A stretch of 64,000 bases of DNA from Paraphaeosphaeria minitans (GCA_015832175.1 WJXW01000001.1:4402001-4466000); one strand, 5' to 3'; shown: positions 22,714 to 34,144, numbered from the stretch's first letter. Numbers and translations: made by a program. Notes: generated by a model from the letters alone, not told the origin.

Positions 22714-23552
22714 GACGTGCACACCCAACGCTGTATGAGTCTTCAAAAGACAACGCTGGGGAAATGGGCAGCCTAAGAACGCCTGCAATACTGCGGCTGA
22801 AAATTTAGGCGCATGTGCTACCGTAGCGGGTCTGCTCTGATGTTAGCTGACGAGCTGAGGCAAGCATTCTAGGGGGCTGTGAAGGAACTAGAGGGATGGA
22901 GCGACATGTCCAGTCTTCGGCAACCACCGACCTGGTCCGTGCGGTTTCATTTTCCTCCGTACCTCGACTCTCCTCTACTTCCAATCAATCACACAATGCC
23001 ACAAGCGCATATCTTAGCCGCAATATGATGCACCAAAACCATCTGTATTGATGTAGTCTTTGCACCACTCCCCACCCAGGGAGGCATGCTTAATCTAAGA
23101 TAAAACAAGGTGCCGCTGTCTATAGGTACCCATCTGTACGCTAAAAATCGCAAAGCAAGGCCCGCTGTTACCTAGGTACCGTACCCAGGACACAAGAAAA
23201 GAAAACAGGTCTAAGCTGCGCCTTGTCCCAAATGCTAAATCAATGGAAGCCTCCTAGAAGACGAAACCGTATCCTGTATGTAATGGCCTGCGAACCAGTC
23301 GCCCCCGCCAGGCAGCACCATACTGGGCTGTGGAAAAAAGATCATGTACAATACCTAGGTAGAGATCCAGCTCAAAAAATTCTTCTGCGGATCGCATTGG
23401 AACGTGCTGCGATGCGCATCAGAAATAGTGGAACCTTTCTTTAGGTAAGAACATGTCATAGCTGAACGTTACTCAGCAGACTCCCGCCAGCCCCAAGCTG
23501 GCAATAAGCCTGCGGTAGTTCTTGTCCAGGTACTCATCGATGTCAGGCTGAG
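22714..23552. other. intergenic with two TACCTAGGTA palindromes
   Basis: About 840 bp between the start of the Zn2Cys6 gene and the end of the toroid gene. It holds two perfect 10-bp palindromes, at 23169-23178 and 23352-23361. No gene was recognised. The stretch 23484-23560 may encode an alternative tail of the toroid protein (see findings). Confidence 0.4.
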
Positions 23553-24827
23553 TCACATATACACCTGTGCCGACATCTTGGCGGCCTCTGTGCCCAAGGC
23601 CTTGATCGCATAGGCTGTGACGACACCGTGGCTGCCGATGCGGAGCTTGGTGCGGCCATAGCGACAGACCCATCCAAGAGGCCAACTACCATTTTCGCAC
23701 TGTAAAGATACAAGACGCTCGATATCCTGTTCGATGCCTCTAGGGCGCAGCCCAAGTGACTGGCAAGCTATGATGCGGTAGGCAATGGCAAGCGAATCGA
23801 CTTCCGGGACGTAGGCTTCGTACTTCTCGCCCTTGACCCGGCTAGCTTCAGCGAGATCGAGTTCTGCCTGGGTGGCTTCGTTCTCATAGACACCCATGCG
23901 GCCAGCAAGAGCCTTGGCCAGTGGCACCCGTAGTCGTTGGACCTCTGGCGCGTACGGGTGATCAGCGATGAGCTGTGATAGAAAGAAGAAGAAAACTTCT
24001 GCCGTGCAGTAATGCCGGGTGCCGGACATGTATGTACCAGCTTTCAGAGCCTCTTCAACGTGTGCAAGGGATTCCTGGATGTCGGCACTTCGGTTGTACT
24101 TGTAGAAAGCGCGGGTGACGTTGGTGAGCACGCAGACATCAACTCGCGGACGTGTCGGGTCCCAATACGTTTGCACCAGGCTGTCGCGATTGCGATTTGC
24201 TAGCATGCTGTCGAGAACATTATCAACACCAACGCGTGGTGTGAAAGCGAGCATTGAATAGGCGGTGGAGTCGACATCTGCTGGGAAGCTCTTCGTCGTG
24301 CCGACGGGCTTGCCGAGGAAATAGTTCCACTGTTTGGCCAAATCCATGGTATTTCGAATGTCGTAGTTCGTCTCAGCACTCTCATACGGGTGGAGATGAA
24401 GGAGAGAGATGTCTTTCGTGGCCTCCATAACGAGGAATTGTGAGAAGGTGTCCTCAAAGATCCTAGAGGCCTCTAAGCCCTCTATCTGGTTAAGCAAGCG
24501 GCGAGCATTGTGCCGAAGCCAGGCTTTTCCTTGCAAGATATGTGAACCAAGATTTGTGGCTTGGGGGGAGATGCCAAGGTTGAAGACGGCAGTCTGGTAG
24601 AAGAACGTCTTGAGCTTGTGTACGTGTTCGGACTGAAGGTTGAGTGAGGCCACAATGCGCTGCGCGGCTTCCGTCTCACCGAGTTCGCCACGCTCTAGAG
24701 CTTCCCACTCCTTGGAAGTGATGATGTGGTGTATCATTCCTTCGGGGAGCGAGGCGAGGCCTGCGGTGATGTAGTAGACCCAGTTGTTGCTGAAGCCCAC
24801 GGACAGGCTGCCAGGCGGCGGCACCAT
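23553..24827 (-). CDS. alpha/alpha-toroid (terpene cyclase-like) protein
   Basis: 424 aa from the ATG at 24827; the frame runs further 5' but only to a GTG. The protein has repeated helical segments and the signatures ADVDSTAYSMLAF and QCENGSWPLGWVCRYGRTK. These resemble the (alpha/alpha)6 barrel of class II terpene cyclases and prenyltransferase beta chains. The DVDST stretch sits where class II cyclases have the catalytic DxDD motif, but the last Asp is absent here. That argues against a standard protonation-type cyclase, so the function is unknown. The stop at 23553 comes soon after a conserved-looking GVVTAYAIKALG. A protein-like sequence (QPDIDEYLDKNYRRL) follows in another frame, so the annotated C-terminus may be wrong. 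Confidence 0.7.
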   Translation of the reverse strand: MVPPPGSLSVGFSNNWVYYITAGLASLPEGMIHHIITSKEWEALERGELGETEAAQRIVASLNLQSEHVHKLKTFFYQTAVFNLGISPQATNLGSHILQGKAWLRHNARRLLNQIEGLEASRIFEDTFSQFLVMEATKDISLLHLHPYESAETNYDIRNTMDLAKQWNYFLGKPVGTTKSFPADVDSTAYSMLAFTPRVGVDNVLDSMLANRNRDSLVQTYWDPTRPRVDVCVLTNVTRAFYKYNRSADIQESLAHVEEALKAGTYMSGTRHYCTAEVFFFFLSQLIADHPYAPEVQRLRVPLAKALAGRMGVYENEATQAELDLAEASRVKGEKYEAYVPEVDSLAIAYRIIACQSLGLRPRGIEQDIERLVSLQCENGSWPLGWVCRYGRTKLRIGSHGVVTAYAIKALGTEAAKMSAQVYM

Positions 24828-26317
24828 TTTGGCTTTTTGTCTGCCTTTCGAGTCAGTTCGGAACAGAGAAAAGGTTGGGATTCGGAGCGAGCGCTGGGGG
24901 AGGTACAGTGTATACTTGTGCACTGAGATTTGCTCGACAGGTGTTCATTAACAAGCAAGAGGTGGTGGCGTACTTTCTTGATAATGTGCTTTGGGTTATA
25001 TCAAATATCTGGGGCGTGTCTATTTATGGGAAGTAGTAGTGTTCAAAACGGTTGATGCGGGTTCGGTTGTGTTAAACTGAGGTACGTGCTCGTTATAAGT
25101 ACCGCGTAGCTGCTGCGGTTGCCTTTTTCCGATGCTAGCAGCCCCAGCATCATCATCATCATAAAAGAGGCATATTTAGTTGGACTGCTATGACTCGTTC
25201 CGAGAGTGGAAAAGCCCGTTTGTGGCGCAGAAGCGCAGTGAAATCGACACTCTCGAGGATCTTTCACATCAGGCGATTGCTACTTGTCAGCCTGGGCTTC
25301 ACTGCCTAGGAAACCAGCATCGGCCTTTTCTAGTCGAGGTTCAGATAGAAGAGGCCGAGACACACATATGTATATTTACTTTACGTTGGTGGTAAATGTA
25401 TCAAATGGGGTCGCGTATTTCCAAGTTGTAGACATCAATATAACCTCAATTGCGCCACAGCACCACAGCTGCAGCAACCTTGTCACAAATGCAGAGTGTT
25501 CATTGCCTTAGCGAAGCAGGCGCTTAGGGTCCTTCGTTTAGTCCTACAGCATGGGGGCGGAGGCACGAAGGCAACAGGGTAACTACACCGGTGATACGAA
25601 AGAGGCAAAGTCAATCCTGCAGGCGGAGGTCCCCGAGAGGCTTTGCGAACTGGAGCCTACCTGTGACACAAATTTCCTGAGGTATGTACCAAAGACTCGT
25701 CACATCGCGCTTCGGATGATAGGTAACTTTGCGCCCCCCACCTCGCTATTGGCGGCCTCGCTTGCAACGACAAGCACACTTACCTAGATCACTTAGCCCC
25801 CTCAACCTCATGACCAAGTCCTTTACTCATCGACTCATAACGACGCATCGAGCTGAACAAGGGCAACAATGCTCGCGATTGGATCATTGAGAGTAATTAC
25901 TCATATTTTCGTTCACCGAGTCGCCGAACGGGGTCCATTCACCTCCACCTGAGGCTGACTTGGGAAACAGTGCCTCCTAGCGCTATAATGGCTATTGCGC
26001 ACATGTGATGTGGTGGGAGCGATGAAGTTTTTCTCTAAACTTAGGTGATCAAGTATCCTCAACGTCACGTCAAACACCGTCTCACGGCTGAGGGTAAGCT
26101 GACTGTAATGAAGAAAAATATCACGTGGTTCGCGGAGGTCTAAACCAAACTCCATGGCATACATTAAGGGCAACTAGTCCACATTTATCATCAAAAAGTG
26201 ACTCAGAGCCGAGAGCCTGCTCTGGTCTTTTCAAACTTTGCATGTACTTTCGTTGCTTTGCGCCCAAAACTCCCATTTTACTCGACCGAAACTCAAAGCT
26301 GGAACTCAAACCCGCGA
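24828..26317. other. gene-poor stretch, no gene seen
   Basis: About 1.5 kb. It has a short CAT repeat near 25147-25162 and no family-like ORF on either strand. Confidence 0.4.
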
Positions 26318-26956
26318 TCATTCAGCGGCGCTTCCGGAACACGATACCTTGAGCCAAGTAAAGTTTCGATATGCTCCGGTGTGAGCCGTCATCCCCATTT
26401 TGTCGATCCACTGTTGGGTCACTCCTCGCTCAACATACACGTCCATGCCTATGGTTAGGCCATTTGCATCGGCCACATGTACCGTGCCTGTACCAGCAGG
26501 TACATAATCGTTAATCATCATTATGATCTTTCCTCTTCTCTCTTTACCACTTGTCTTGCCCAAGGTCACTACATCCTCGCTCAGATTTTTCACCGTCAGA
26601 ATGGATTTTCCGACGCCTGCGCCCCGTAATATGGTACCATTCTGGATGAGCAGGCCCGAAGACAGCTGATATGTACCGGCCTTTAGCGCGACAACGCCGC
26701 CTCCGTCCTGGAAGGCCTCATCAAGGGCAGCTTGAATCGAAGCATGCTAGTCTCCAGAACCAGGACTAAGCGTCTTCCTTGCGGGCAAGCTCAAAGACGG
26801 GAGGACACTTTCGGACTCATGATAACCCGCGAATAAAAAGTTCGGAATTTTGTCGCCTTTAGTTGTCCATGCTTTGTTGTAATCGATGGTCTTCGCGTGG
26901 AGAGGCAGGACTAAGACCACAGAAAAGAATGCCGAGGTCAATAATGTCAATAACAT
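26318..26956 (-). pseudogene. broken secreted beta-helix (pectate-lyase-fold) gene
   Basis: ATG at 26956 opens a signal peptide (MLLTLLTSAFFSVVLVLPLH) followed by IDYNKAWTTKGDKIPNFLFA, typical of the N-terminus of fungal parallel beta-helix proteins. The frame meets TAG at 26747-26749 exactly between SPGSGD and ASIQAALDEA, where the family has a polar residue such as Gln (CAG to TAG fits). The same frame then continues with beta-helix turns: GGGVVALKAGTYQLSSG and GTILRGAGVGKSILTVK. It ends at 26318 after about 200 residues, whereas the family is 400 or more. The 3' half is missing or unrecognisable. Confidence 0.65.
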
Positions 26957-29440
26957 GATGGATACAAGCAAATTAAGACTGAACAAGTTCTGGTACTGCC
27001 CATCGTTTGGAAAGAAAACATAGTCATAATAGCCGCTTCTCTTCAGAATAGATCGGCATTCGTAACAATATCCGTCGAAGTGCGCTGCCATATTGTTTTG
27101 CAACTCCGCCTCTTTTGCCTACCTCCGAGGCAACCAATGGGTTTCGACGGCCTGTCTCAGTCTTGTGCCCCGAAAGCGCTTCCGCTCAATGCAGCGCGTC
27201 GACATACTGACTGGGGCCCAGGTTGCCCGTTTCTATGCAGCTCGATATGAACTCCATTCTCGAGAGGGCCAAAGAGACGCGGCTGAAGTGTGACGCCGGG
27301 CATGACGAATGTCGTGTTTCCCGAAGGAAAACACGCCGCGAGTCTCTTTCCTGGCGAATCAAAAGCGACGGTTTCTGGCTTGTGAGAAAATCATCGTTTC
27401 TTCGGCTATCGTTTAACCTTTATACGATGTATTTTATGTGATTTATATGCTTTAGTATACGATATAAATTACAGATTGCACTTCCAGCACGCTTACACAT
27501 GCCTTCTGTGCGGTGTGAGGTGCGGTACGTTGGCAGCGCTGAACGACGTTCTTAACGGGCTCATGTTCTGCACTTTTTCCTTACATGTTGTGCAAGCCGC
27601 TCTAACCCTTTCGTCCAAAGCTAGTTACTATCAAGTATTTCTCTTCCTAATTAGCATTTAGTTCCATAAGGTTCAAATCACTCAGGCTCACAAAGGGGAC
27701 AGCGAGCTGGCCCCAACGCTCGAGGAAGCCAAGCAACTGCGCATGACCACCCCAATCCTTACCATCATTGGTGCCGGACTGTGTTTTAGATATTCGAATA
27801 ATGCCGCAGACCTTTGTGAAGATAGGAGAAGGTAGGCTTGTTTAATCAGCGATAAAAGTAGCTTTGATAATGCGCCTTACCATTCGATAAGGCGTCTCAG
27901 GATCGCCTTGGTCTTTCTTGAAAAAGGATCTTCTTCGAGTAGGGCAATGATCTCGGTCCACAACCTCGTACGAGCCGTTTGTTATTCTCCGTACCTGAGT
28001 GTGTTGTCTCCCACACAAGCCAGACGCTGCGTCGAGTGTCATTGATCATTGATTCAATGCTTAATAGCTTCCGCCAGTCGCTAAAAATGAGCGACTCGAA
28101 TGATGAAGCCCTGTGAAGAGACATCTTTAGTGGAAAGGGTCGACTTGGCTACGTTCCTGGCTTCGCCTTTCTTCCTTTGAGTTGCTTGCTGTTTTGATCA
28201 AAGTGTCTGCACTTCATGACCGCATTGCTTTGCGGTGTGAGCTAAACAACAGGCTTCGTACTCGCGGTAGATCGACGACAGCTTCTGCCTACTCAGAACG
28301 TCCTCCCATGGGGTGCTCATGATATATAGGACCATGCTGGGATTCAGGATGAGAAGCGGTGAAAACGGGACGGAGAACGCCAAAAGAAGTGGGGGCAAAG
28401 AGCCGCGACTAGCCCGAAGAGGCGTAACGGAAGATGCCTCACTTGAGATGTGTTGTTGGATCAGATCAACTGTCCTTCCAAATTATTGATCAACCTGATT
28501 AGCATAGAATCTATTCTGTCTACCTGTTTACTCCTGATAGAGTTACGCGCCCGGGCTGCAATGAGATAACGGATAAAAGAAGGGCACACCTCATGCGGGC
28601 CGTGCTGGTCACGAACAACAATGGGGACTCATGTGATTTGCGTACGTACCTGAGAGCATACAAAAATGTCTCTAGAGGATTCCAGCCTTCACTGCTTGTT
28701 GCAATGTAACGGCCGGAGCAGCGGTAGCAGTTACGTCATCCAAGTTCACTGCTTAAAGGACCTGCATAAAATTTCTCTGATCATGGCAGTCGATAGCAAG
28801 AAGGCACTGTTTAATAATAATAATTCCGCGCGGAAGGAACTTGGGATGAGAAAGGTCGCCAGAGGTAACCTTTAAAAGACCAGCGATTGGACGGCCAAGC
28901 TACATCGCTAACCCTGTTTGAAGGCTAGGGGTGAGATCATACGCGTTCACTGTCTGCGAAATATGAATGCGTACCTATCTGCCCCTGGGAGATTTTTCCA
29001 AAAGAGTACAATGAATGCAGGCTCACTTGTTCGAGAATCCGCCGTTATACTACTGTGGCCAATCGCAAAACAATATTCTCGCGTTGACTTCGCTAGCGCG
29101 TCCGGATTGGGAATATGTATACGAAGGCGATCCAACAGGCACGCGACACAACGCCTACCCAACTATGATCTTTGCTGATCACCACTTGTTGATGTTGTTT
29201 TGATATCGGTATGATAATGGCTGGAAACGCACCAATGGGGCCCCGCCTCGATTGGAGTTTCGGAACGAAGAGGATGGGCAAGGGCTTCGTGTTTGATACG
29301 AGGGACCAAATGGTCGCATCGCGAGTACCTATACATATAAGAATTGTGGTGTTCTCACTGTGAGCGTTTCTTTGTTATCAAATACCAAACCTAAGCAACG
29401 AGACATCCACCTGAAAATTCGAGGACATTGCTTAGCTACC
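26957..29440. other. gene-poor stretch, no gene seen
   Basis: About 2.5 kb, with an AT-rich patch at 27415-27475 and a short hairpin around 27877-27893 (CGCCTTAC and the near-complement further right). No supported coding sequence or tRNA was seen. Confidence 0.4.
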
Positions 29441-30736
29441 ATGGTGCTCAACTACTTCAAGTTTGGCAGCAGTGCCCCAAAAAACCCCGAAGATGCGAAG
29501 CAGCAACCTGTCCGCGCCTTGCCTGCATCGTGGTATAACACAAAGGAAATGTATGAGTTTGAGCGTCGCGCCATCTTCTCGAAACGTTGGCTATTTATGA
29601 CGCACAAGCTCCGCCTCGCAAACGCTGGTGACTGGCTGCGATATACCTTCGCTGGCTTCGATATCATCATCAACAAAGACCGGCAAGGAAACATCAATGC
29701 GTTCCACAACGTATGCAGACATCGAGCATATCCCGTCGTCGAGAAAGAGGGCTCGGGCAACGCGAAGATCCTGGCATGCAGGTACCACGGCTGGTCGTAT
29801 GGACTGAACGGAAAGTTGGCGAAGGCGCCGGGCTTTGAGGGACTGGAGCTCAACAAAGAAGAGAACGGCCTCTTCAAGTGCCATGTCAAGATCGATCGTA
29901 ATGGTTTCATCTGGATCAACCTCGATGCAAATGAGGTCCCGGAAGTTTCGTGGGAGAAACACTTCGATGACGTCGACGTGTAAGTTTGTCCACCTCAGGA
30001 CGGACAAAAACATGCTAATGGATGGGAATATAGCCAAGCCCGATATGAAGGCATCGACTTCGACGACTACGTGTTCGACCACTCCTACGAAATCGACGGT
30101 GCATACAACTGGAAAATCCTGTCCGATAACTTCAATGAATGCTACCACTGCCCCACAACACACCCGGACATACCCACCTTCCTGAATCTTGAAACGTTCG
30201 ACAGTGACCTCAAAGATGGTCACATCCAACACCATTGCGAGCCGAAGCCGGAGCAAGTGGAGAAGGGCCTTTGGGCACACAGCACATACTACTTCCCCAA
30301 CTCGTCCATGACGGTAGCCAAAGCCTTCATCATGGTCCAGAAGTTTCTGCCCCACGGACCCACCCAGTCCAAGATGGCCTACGAGATCTACCGCCACAAG
30401 AACTCGTCTGAGGAGGCATTTAAGCTCATCAGCGAGCCCTACGCCCGCGTTATGCACGAAGACAAGGTTCTGTGCATGGGCCAGCAACGCAATCTAGACC
30501 GTAATGTATTCACCAATGGAATGCTGCATCCAAAGTGGGAGAAGGCGCCGATATTTTTCCAAGCCGCGGTTAGGGAGGCGGTCACCGAGCACTACGAGCA
30601 GGAGAAGAAGGAAGGCAGGGAGATATGGCCGGCGAAGCAGAAGCCGAAGGGTGCAGGTGCCGACATCAGTGCGAAGGACGAGGAGATATGTGATGGTCTG
30701 GGCTGCGGAACGCAGAGGGAGATCCTGGCCTGGTAG
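29441..30736 (+). CDS. Rieske monooxygenase, choline monooxygenase-like
   Basis: Two exons, 29441-29979 and 30034-30736, giving 413 aa. The 54-nt intron is GTAAGT..ATAG with branch-like GCTAAT. The Rieske [2Fe-2S] domain is complete: CRHRAYPVV (C92, H94) and CRYHGWSYG (C113, H116). The C-terminal catalytic domain has NFNECYHCPTTHPDI, the mononuclear iron motif (two His), with a bridging Asp expected nearby. This pattern is closest to choline monooxygenase and related ring-hydroxylating oxygenase alpha subunits, which would give betaine aldehyde from choline; the substrate is inferred. No aldehyde dehydrogenase or reductase gene lies nearby. It sits intact in gene-poor DNA between a pseudogene and a transposon. 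Confidence 0.85.
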
Positions 30737-31341
30737 GGGTGCTACTTTGTTTCCGAACTAGCTTGACGCATGTGACGGAGTTTGGAGCATTTAGCACAGT
30801 CGTTTGCTGTAAATATCCTTCTCTTATTGAGTCGTTCGTTTCTCGAACCCCTTCACTATTGTTGCTGTTAGTCCTGTGATATTACCGTACTAGGACAAAA
30901 GCCTGACCACAATACGCCTGCGCATTGCCTACCTACCTCAAGGTAGACTACTGGACTCGGACATTTGTATTGTTGTTGTATACTCGTTGCCAAATGAGCG
31001 TCGTTGGTACTGAATTTGCCCGTGCCTACAGTTACATACAATCTCCAGCGCAAAGTACGTGAGCGCCGCCATATTACGCGACTGGTCTACGGTAGTATTT
31101 GATGCGCTCAACATCAAGCCTTCCAGCGGTTTGATTGGTGATGTATGTGGGCAGATACACTTGGACCCCGAGGTTGGTGGCGGATCAGCGGCCTACCGGT
31201 ACCGTACCTAATGCAAGGAGGAAGAAGCAACTTCATCGCACAAGAACAGCCTTACAGAACCGTTTTCGAGGCCCGTTGTTATTCAAGAATTCCAACGCTC
31301 TCTCTTTCCGCGACAGACTGGATAAAGACTTACCTAAATGC
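30737..31341. other. intergenic, no gene seen
   Basis: About 600 bp between the Rieske gene and the inverted-repeat element; nothing recognised. Confidence 0.4.
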
Positions 31342-31344
31342 TAA

Positions 31345-31368
31345 GGGCCTGTTCGGTGGGCGTGATCT
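31345..31368 (+). repeat. left terminal inverted repeat
   Basis: 24-bp terminal repeat, beginning GGGCCTGTTCGGT and ending CGTGATCT. It pairs with 32079-32102 with two mismatches. Confidence 0.8.
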
Positions 31369-31995
31369 CAAATCGTGATCTGGGCTTGATCTCGCCCAGT
31401 TTCAGTAAAGCGCTGGCGTAGAATTTTTTATTAGTGTAGCCATACAAATCGTTCTAAAGACCCGCTTCTGACGTACCTAGATTAACCTGTGTTTAGTAAC
31501 CACCTATTTAAAAGTCTTATCTTGTTAAACTTTGTTTAGTATTATTATTAATTAATCCTCTATACTAACTCTAAGTACTCTAGCGTATAAGGCGTCGCGA
31601 GAGCTCTTATAGAGCTTAACGCCTACTCTATTACTAACGTTAACTCTCTTTCCTCTATTACAGACGCCAGCGTTGTCTCTATTAATATTTATAGTGTCGC
31701 TAACGCCTAGAGGGAGCTAAAATTAGAGTCTATAGTTACTATATAGTCCTCTCTACAGCGTTAATTAATACTAAAGTTATTATTATTAACGCTCTTATAA
31801 CGCCTATAAGGGCCTCTCTGCTAAGCATTGCAGCGTTAAAAAGCTCTAAAATTAGGCGAGATAGACCTCTTAACTTTATACTTAGTTTAACTTATAATCT
31901 TACGCTTAAATAGGTATAAACGTAGATCTTATTAGCACTAGTAAAGTTTAATTTAGCTAGTTAATTGCTCCTAGATTAGACCTCTATTTATAACG

Positions 31996-32033
31996 TTAAG
32001 ATCACGCTCAAACCAAACACGGCGTGATCTTAA
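31996..32033. repeat. subterminal hairpin inside the element
   Basis: Perfect 12-bp arms (TTAAGATCACGC at 31996-32007 and its complement at 32022-32033) around a 14-nt loop. The arms contain the same GATCACG core as the terminal repeats. Confidence 0.75.
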
Positions 32034-32078
32034 TGTGAGCCTAACTGGATCTAGTAATCGAGATGAGATCAAGCCTCC

Positions 32079-32102
32079 AGATCACGTCTACCGAACAGGC
32101 CC
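32079..32102 (-). repeat. right terminal inverted repeat
   Basis: Inverse complement of 31345-31368 except at two positions, followed directly by TAA. Confidence 0.8.
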
Positions 32103-32199
32103 TAACACGCTTTGTTCATAGGCTTTGGCCGATATCGGCACTAGTGTCCACCACTAACATTCCACCCATCCATGCTCAGCACGGCCTAAACACCTAAAC

Positions 32200-33303
32200 A
32201 TGCCACCCGTCTCTCGTGCTCTCTGGTCACCGTGCCGTAACCTCTTTAACAGAGTTTCCACGTCTCCCATTCGACCCCTCAACTGCCGAGCATTTACATT
32301 GACCACCGGCCCGGCCATTCAGCAGAAAATTTTCCGAAACCGGCAGTCCACCCAATTCTCCCGCACTTTCCACGTGAGTCAAACGGCCACGTCGAAACAA
32401 AGATCACAGCCGTCGGACGCAGAAGAATTGAACCTCAAGAGCAAAGCAGAAAAAATGGCGGTCGACGATCACTACCTTACTCTCTCGTGTCCCGATAAGT
32501 CGGGTATCGTGTATGCGGTGACGGGATTGCTCGCAAAGCAGAACCTCACGATCCTGGACCTCCAGCAATTCTCCGACCCGGACTCCAAGAAGTTCTTCAT
32601 GCGCGTTCACTTCGGACATGCGACGGATCTCTCGGGCCTCCAGGAGCCGCTGAAGAAGCTAGCGGCCGAGCTGCAGATGGACTACCAAGTGCGCGCCGTG
32701 CAGGAGAAGCCTAAGGTACTGATGATGGTGTCCAAAATCGGACACTGCCTGAACGACCTGCTGTTCAGGGTCAAGAGCGGCCAGTTGAAGATTGAGGTCC
32801 CGCTCATTGTTAGCAACCACCCGGAATTCAAGGATCTTGCCGAGTCGTACGGCATTCCGTTCCACCACTTGCCTGTGAACAAGGACACGAAATTGCAGCA
32901 GGAGACGCAGATTATGGATCTTATTGCTCAGCATAAGATCGACCTCGTGGTACTGGCGCGGTACATGCAGGTCCTTTCTCCGCGGCTGTGCTCTGAGATG
33001 TCTGGCAAGATCATCAACATCCATCACTCGTTCTTGCCGTCGTTCAAGGGCGCGAAGCCGTACCACCAGGCATATGAACGTGGTGTTAAGATTATCGGTG
33101 CAACGGCGCACTTCGTTACCGCGGATTTGGATGAGGGTCCCATTATTGAGCAGAGAGTCGCTCGTGTCGACCACGCCATGTCACCAAAGGAGCTTGTGGA
33201 GGAAGGAAGCAATGTGGAGAGTCAGGTACTCGCGGCTGCAGTCAAGTGGTGGAGCGAGCAAAGAGTGCTGTTGAACGGTGCGAAGACGGTGGTTTTCAAC
33301 TAG
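32200..33303 (+). CDS. purU: formyltetrahydrofolate deformylase
   Basis: 367 aa, one exon, starting at the ATG at 32200. Residues 1-85 form a basic, Ser/Arg-rich extension that looks like a mitochondrial presequence. The core starts near a second ATG (32455, Met86). An ACT domain follows (DHYLTLSCPDKSGIVYAVTG, LDLQQFSDPDSKKFFMRVHF), then a formyltransferase-like domain with KIINIHHSFLPSFKGAKPYH and a downstream GATAHFVTADLDEGPII. Asn, His and Asp of these motifs are the catalytic set. The enzyme hydrolyses 10-formyl-THF to formate and THF, balancing one-carbon pools. This is the PurU family, common in bacteria and also found in fungi. Confidence 0.93.
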   Translation: MPPVSRALWSPCRNLFNRVSTSPIRPLNCRAFTLTTGPAIQQKIFRNRQSTQFSRTFHVSQTATSKQRSQPSDAEELNLKSKAEKMAVDDHYLTLSCPDKSGIVYAVTGLLAKQNLTILDLQQFSDPDSKKFFMRVHFGHATDLSGLQEPLKKLAAELQMDYQVRAVQEKPKVLMMVSKIGHCLNDLLFRVKSGQLKIEVPLIVSNHPEFKDLAESYGIPFHHLPVNKDTKLQQETQIMDLIAQHKIDLVVLARYMQVLSPRLCSEMSGKIINIHHSFLPSFKGAKPYHQAYERGVKIIGATAHFVTADLDEGPIIEQRVARVDHAMSPKELVEEGSNVESQVLAAAVKWWSEQRVLLNGAKTVVFN

Positions 33304-34144
33304 GTTGCCACGTAAAGAGTAGGCGTTGGTATTCGTGTACATATTGGAAATTGGGTCTGGGAAATGATATTGAATCACCTCGCTATGTCGTACTGATTTG
33401 TGTGCGTCGCGCCACGGCAGCGTGGCAGCGTTCGCGAGCAAACAGCATACTGTGTGAACCTGAAACACTTGTGGCTTTCTATGTCGAGCAGTAAAAACAC
33501 CAGCATTTCCTGAATTCGAAGTTGCTTTCACATTCAGAGAATGAAATTTCCTTTGACAAAATGCATCCCACGATGACTGAACCAGTGCAGGCTGATGCAT
33601 CCACTATAGACGAAACGATTGGGTGGTATCTCACAACAGCATTTGGCCATGGGTTTACATGTAAGCTCACGTACCTGACTCATTACTGTCTGCATACAAT
33701 CGCGAAAGCTAAACCGTCGGCGCAGATCTGCCGTTTCAAAATGATGCCACCCGCACGATCAGCAACATCGGTTCCCGATGGATCGAATGGTGTACGTCGA
33801 TTTCAACATGGTGTTCCTTTTACACCGAGTGCGCCAGAGGTACCATCTGGAAAGAAGGGTTCCATTCCGACTGGTAGAATACATGACTTCGAATGCAAGA
33901 AAAAAACTGAAATCTTTGATGTAGCCCCGAGACCGACTGTCGATCTGAGACAGTCTACGAGAAGTATCGCACACAAAAGCCCGCTGTTCAGCAATATATT
34001 TTGCTATCCCGGGTGGATACAGCGGACCTACTATAAGCAACGTCCGACTACGTGGGAGTCGCGGGACCAACTGCGTAAGTAGACAATGTGACACAATCTG
34101 GTCTCAGTGAACTGACGTTCGGGCCTACCATAGCCTGGAGTACA
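33304..34144. other. intergenic or unplaced upstream exons
   Basis: About 840 bp. An open frame at 33522-34082 is low in family-like content. It could hold 5' exons of the membrane protein that follows, but no convincing join was found. Confidence 0.3.

Larger units (their letters stand above)
31345..32102. mobile_element. nonautonomous PIF/Harbinger-like element (MITE), RIP-like
   Basis: The 758-bp element ends in 24-bp terminal inverted repeats (22 of 24 identical) starting GGGCCTGTTCGGT. TAA flanks both ends (31342-31344 and 32103-32105), as expected for a 3-bp TWA target duplication. The end sequence resembles Tourist/PIF-Harbinger termini. Subterminal GTGATCT motifs repeat at both ends. 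The interior (about 31430-32000) is very AT-rich and TpA-rich, with few CpA or TpG but many remaining CpG. This is the signature of repeat-induced point mutation (RIP). No transposase frame exists. It lies about 100 bp upstream of the formyl-THF deformylase start. Confidence 0.75.

Noticed and set aside
27668..27690. GGTTCAAATC resembling a tRNA T-loop
   Set aside because: No A-box and no acceptor or anticodon stems could be folded around it.
29591..30487. 298-aa open frame opposite the Rieske gene
   Set aside because: Antisense shadow; the plus strand has full catalytic motifs.
33522..34082. 186-aa open frame upstream of the Ser/Thr-rich membrane protein
   Set aside because: No family-like stretch, and no splice pair gave a convincing join; kept as unplaced.
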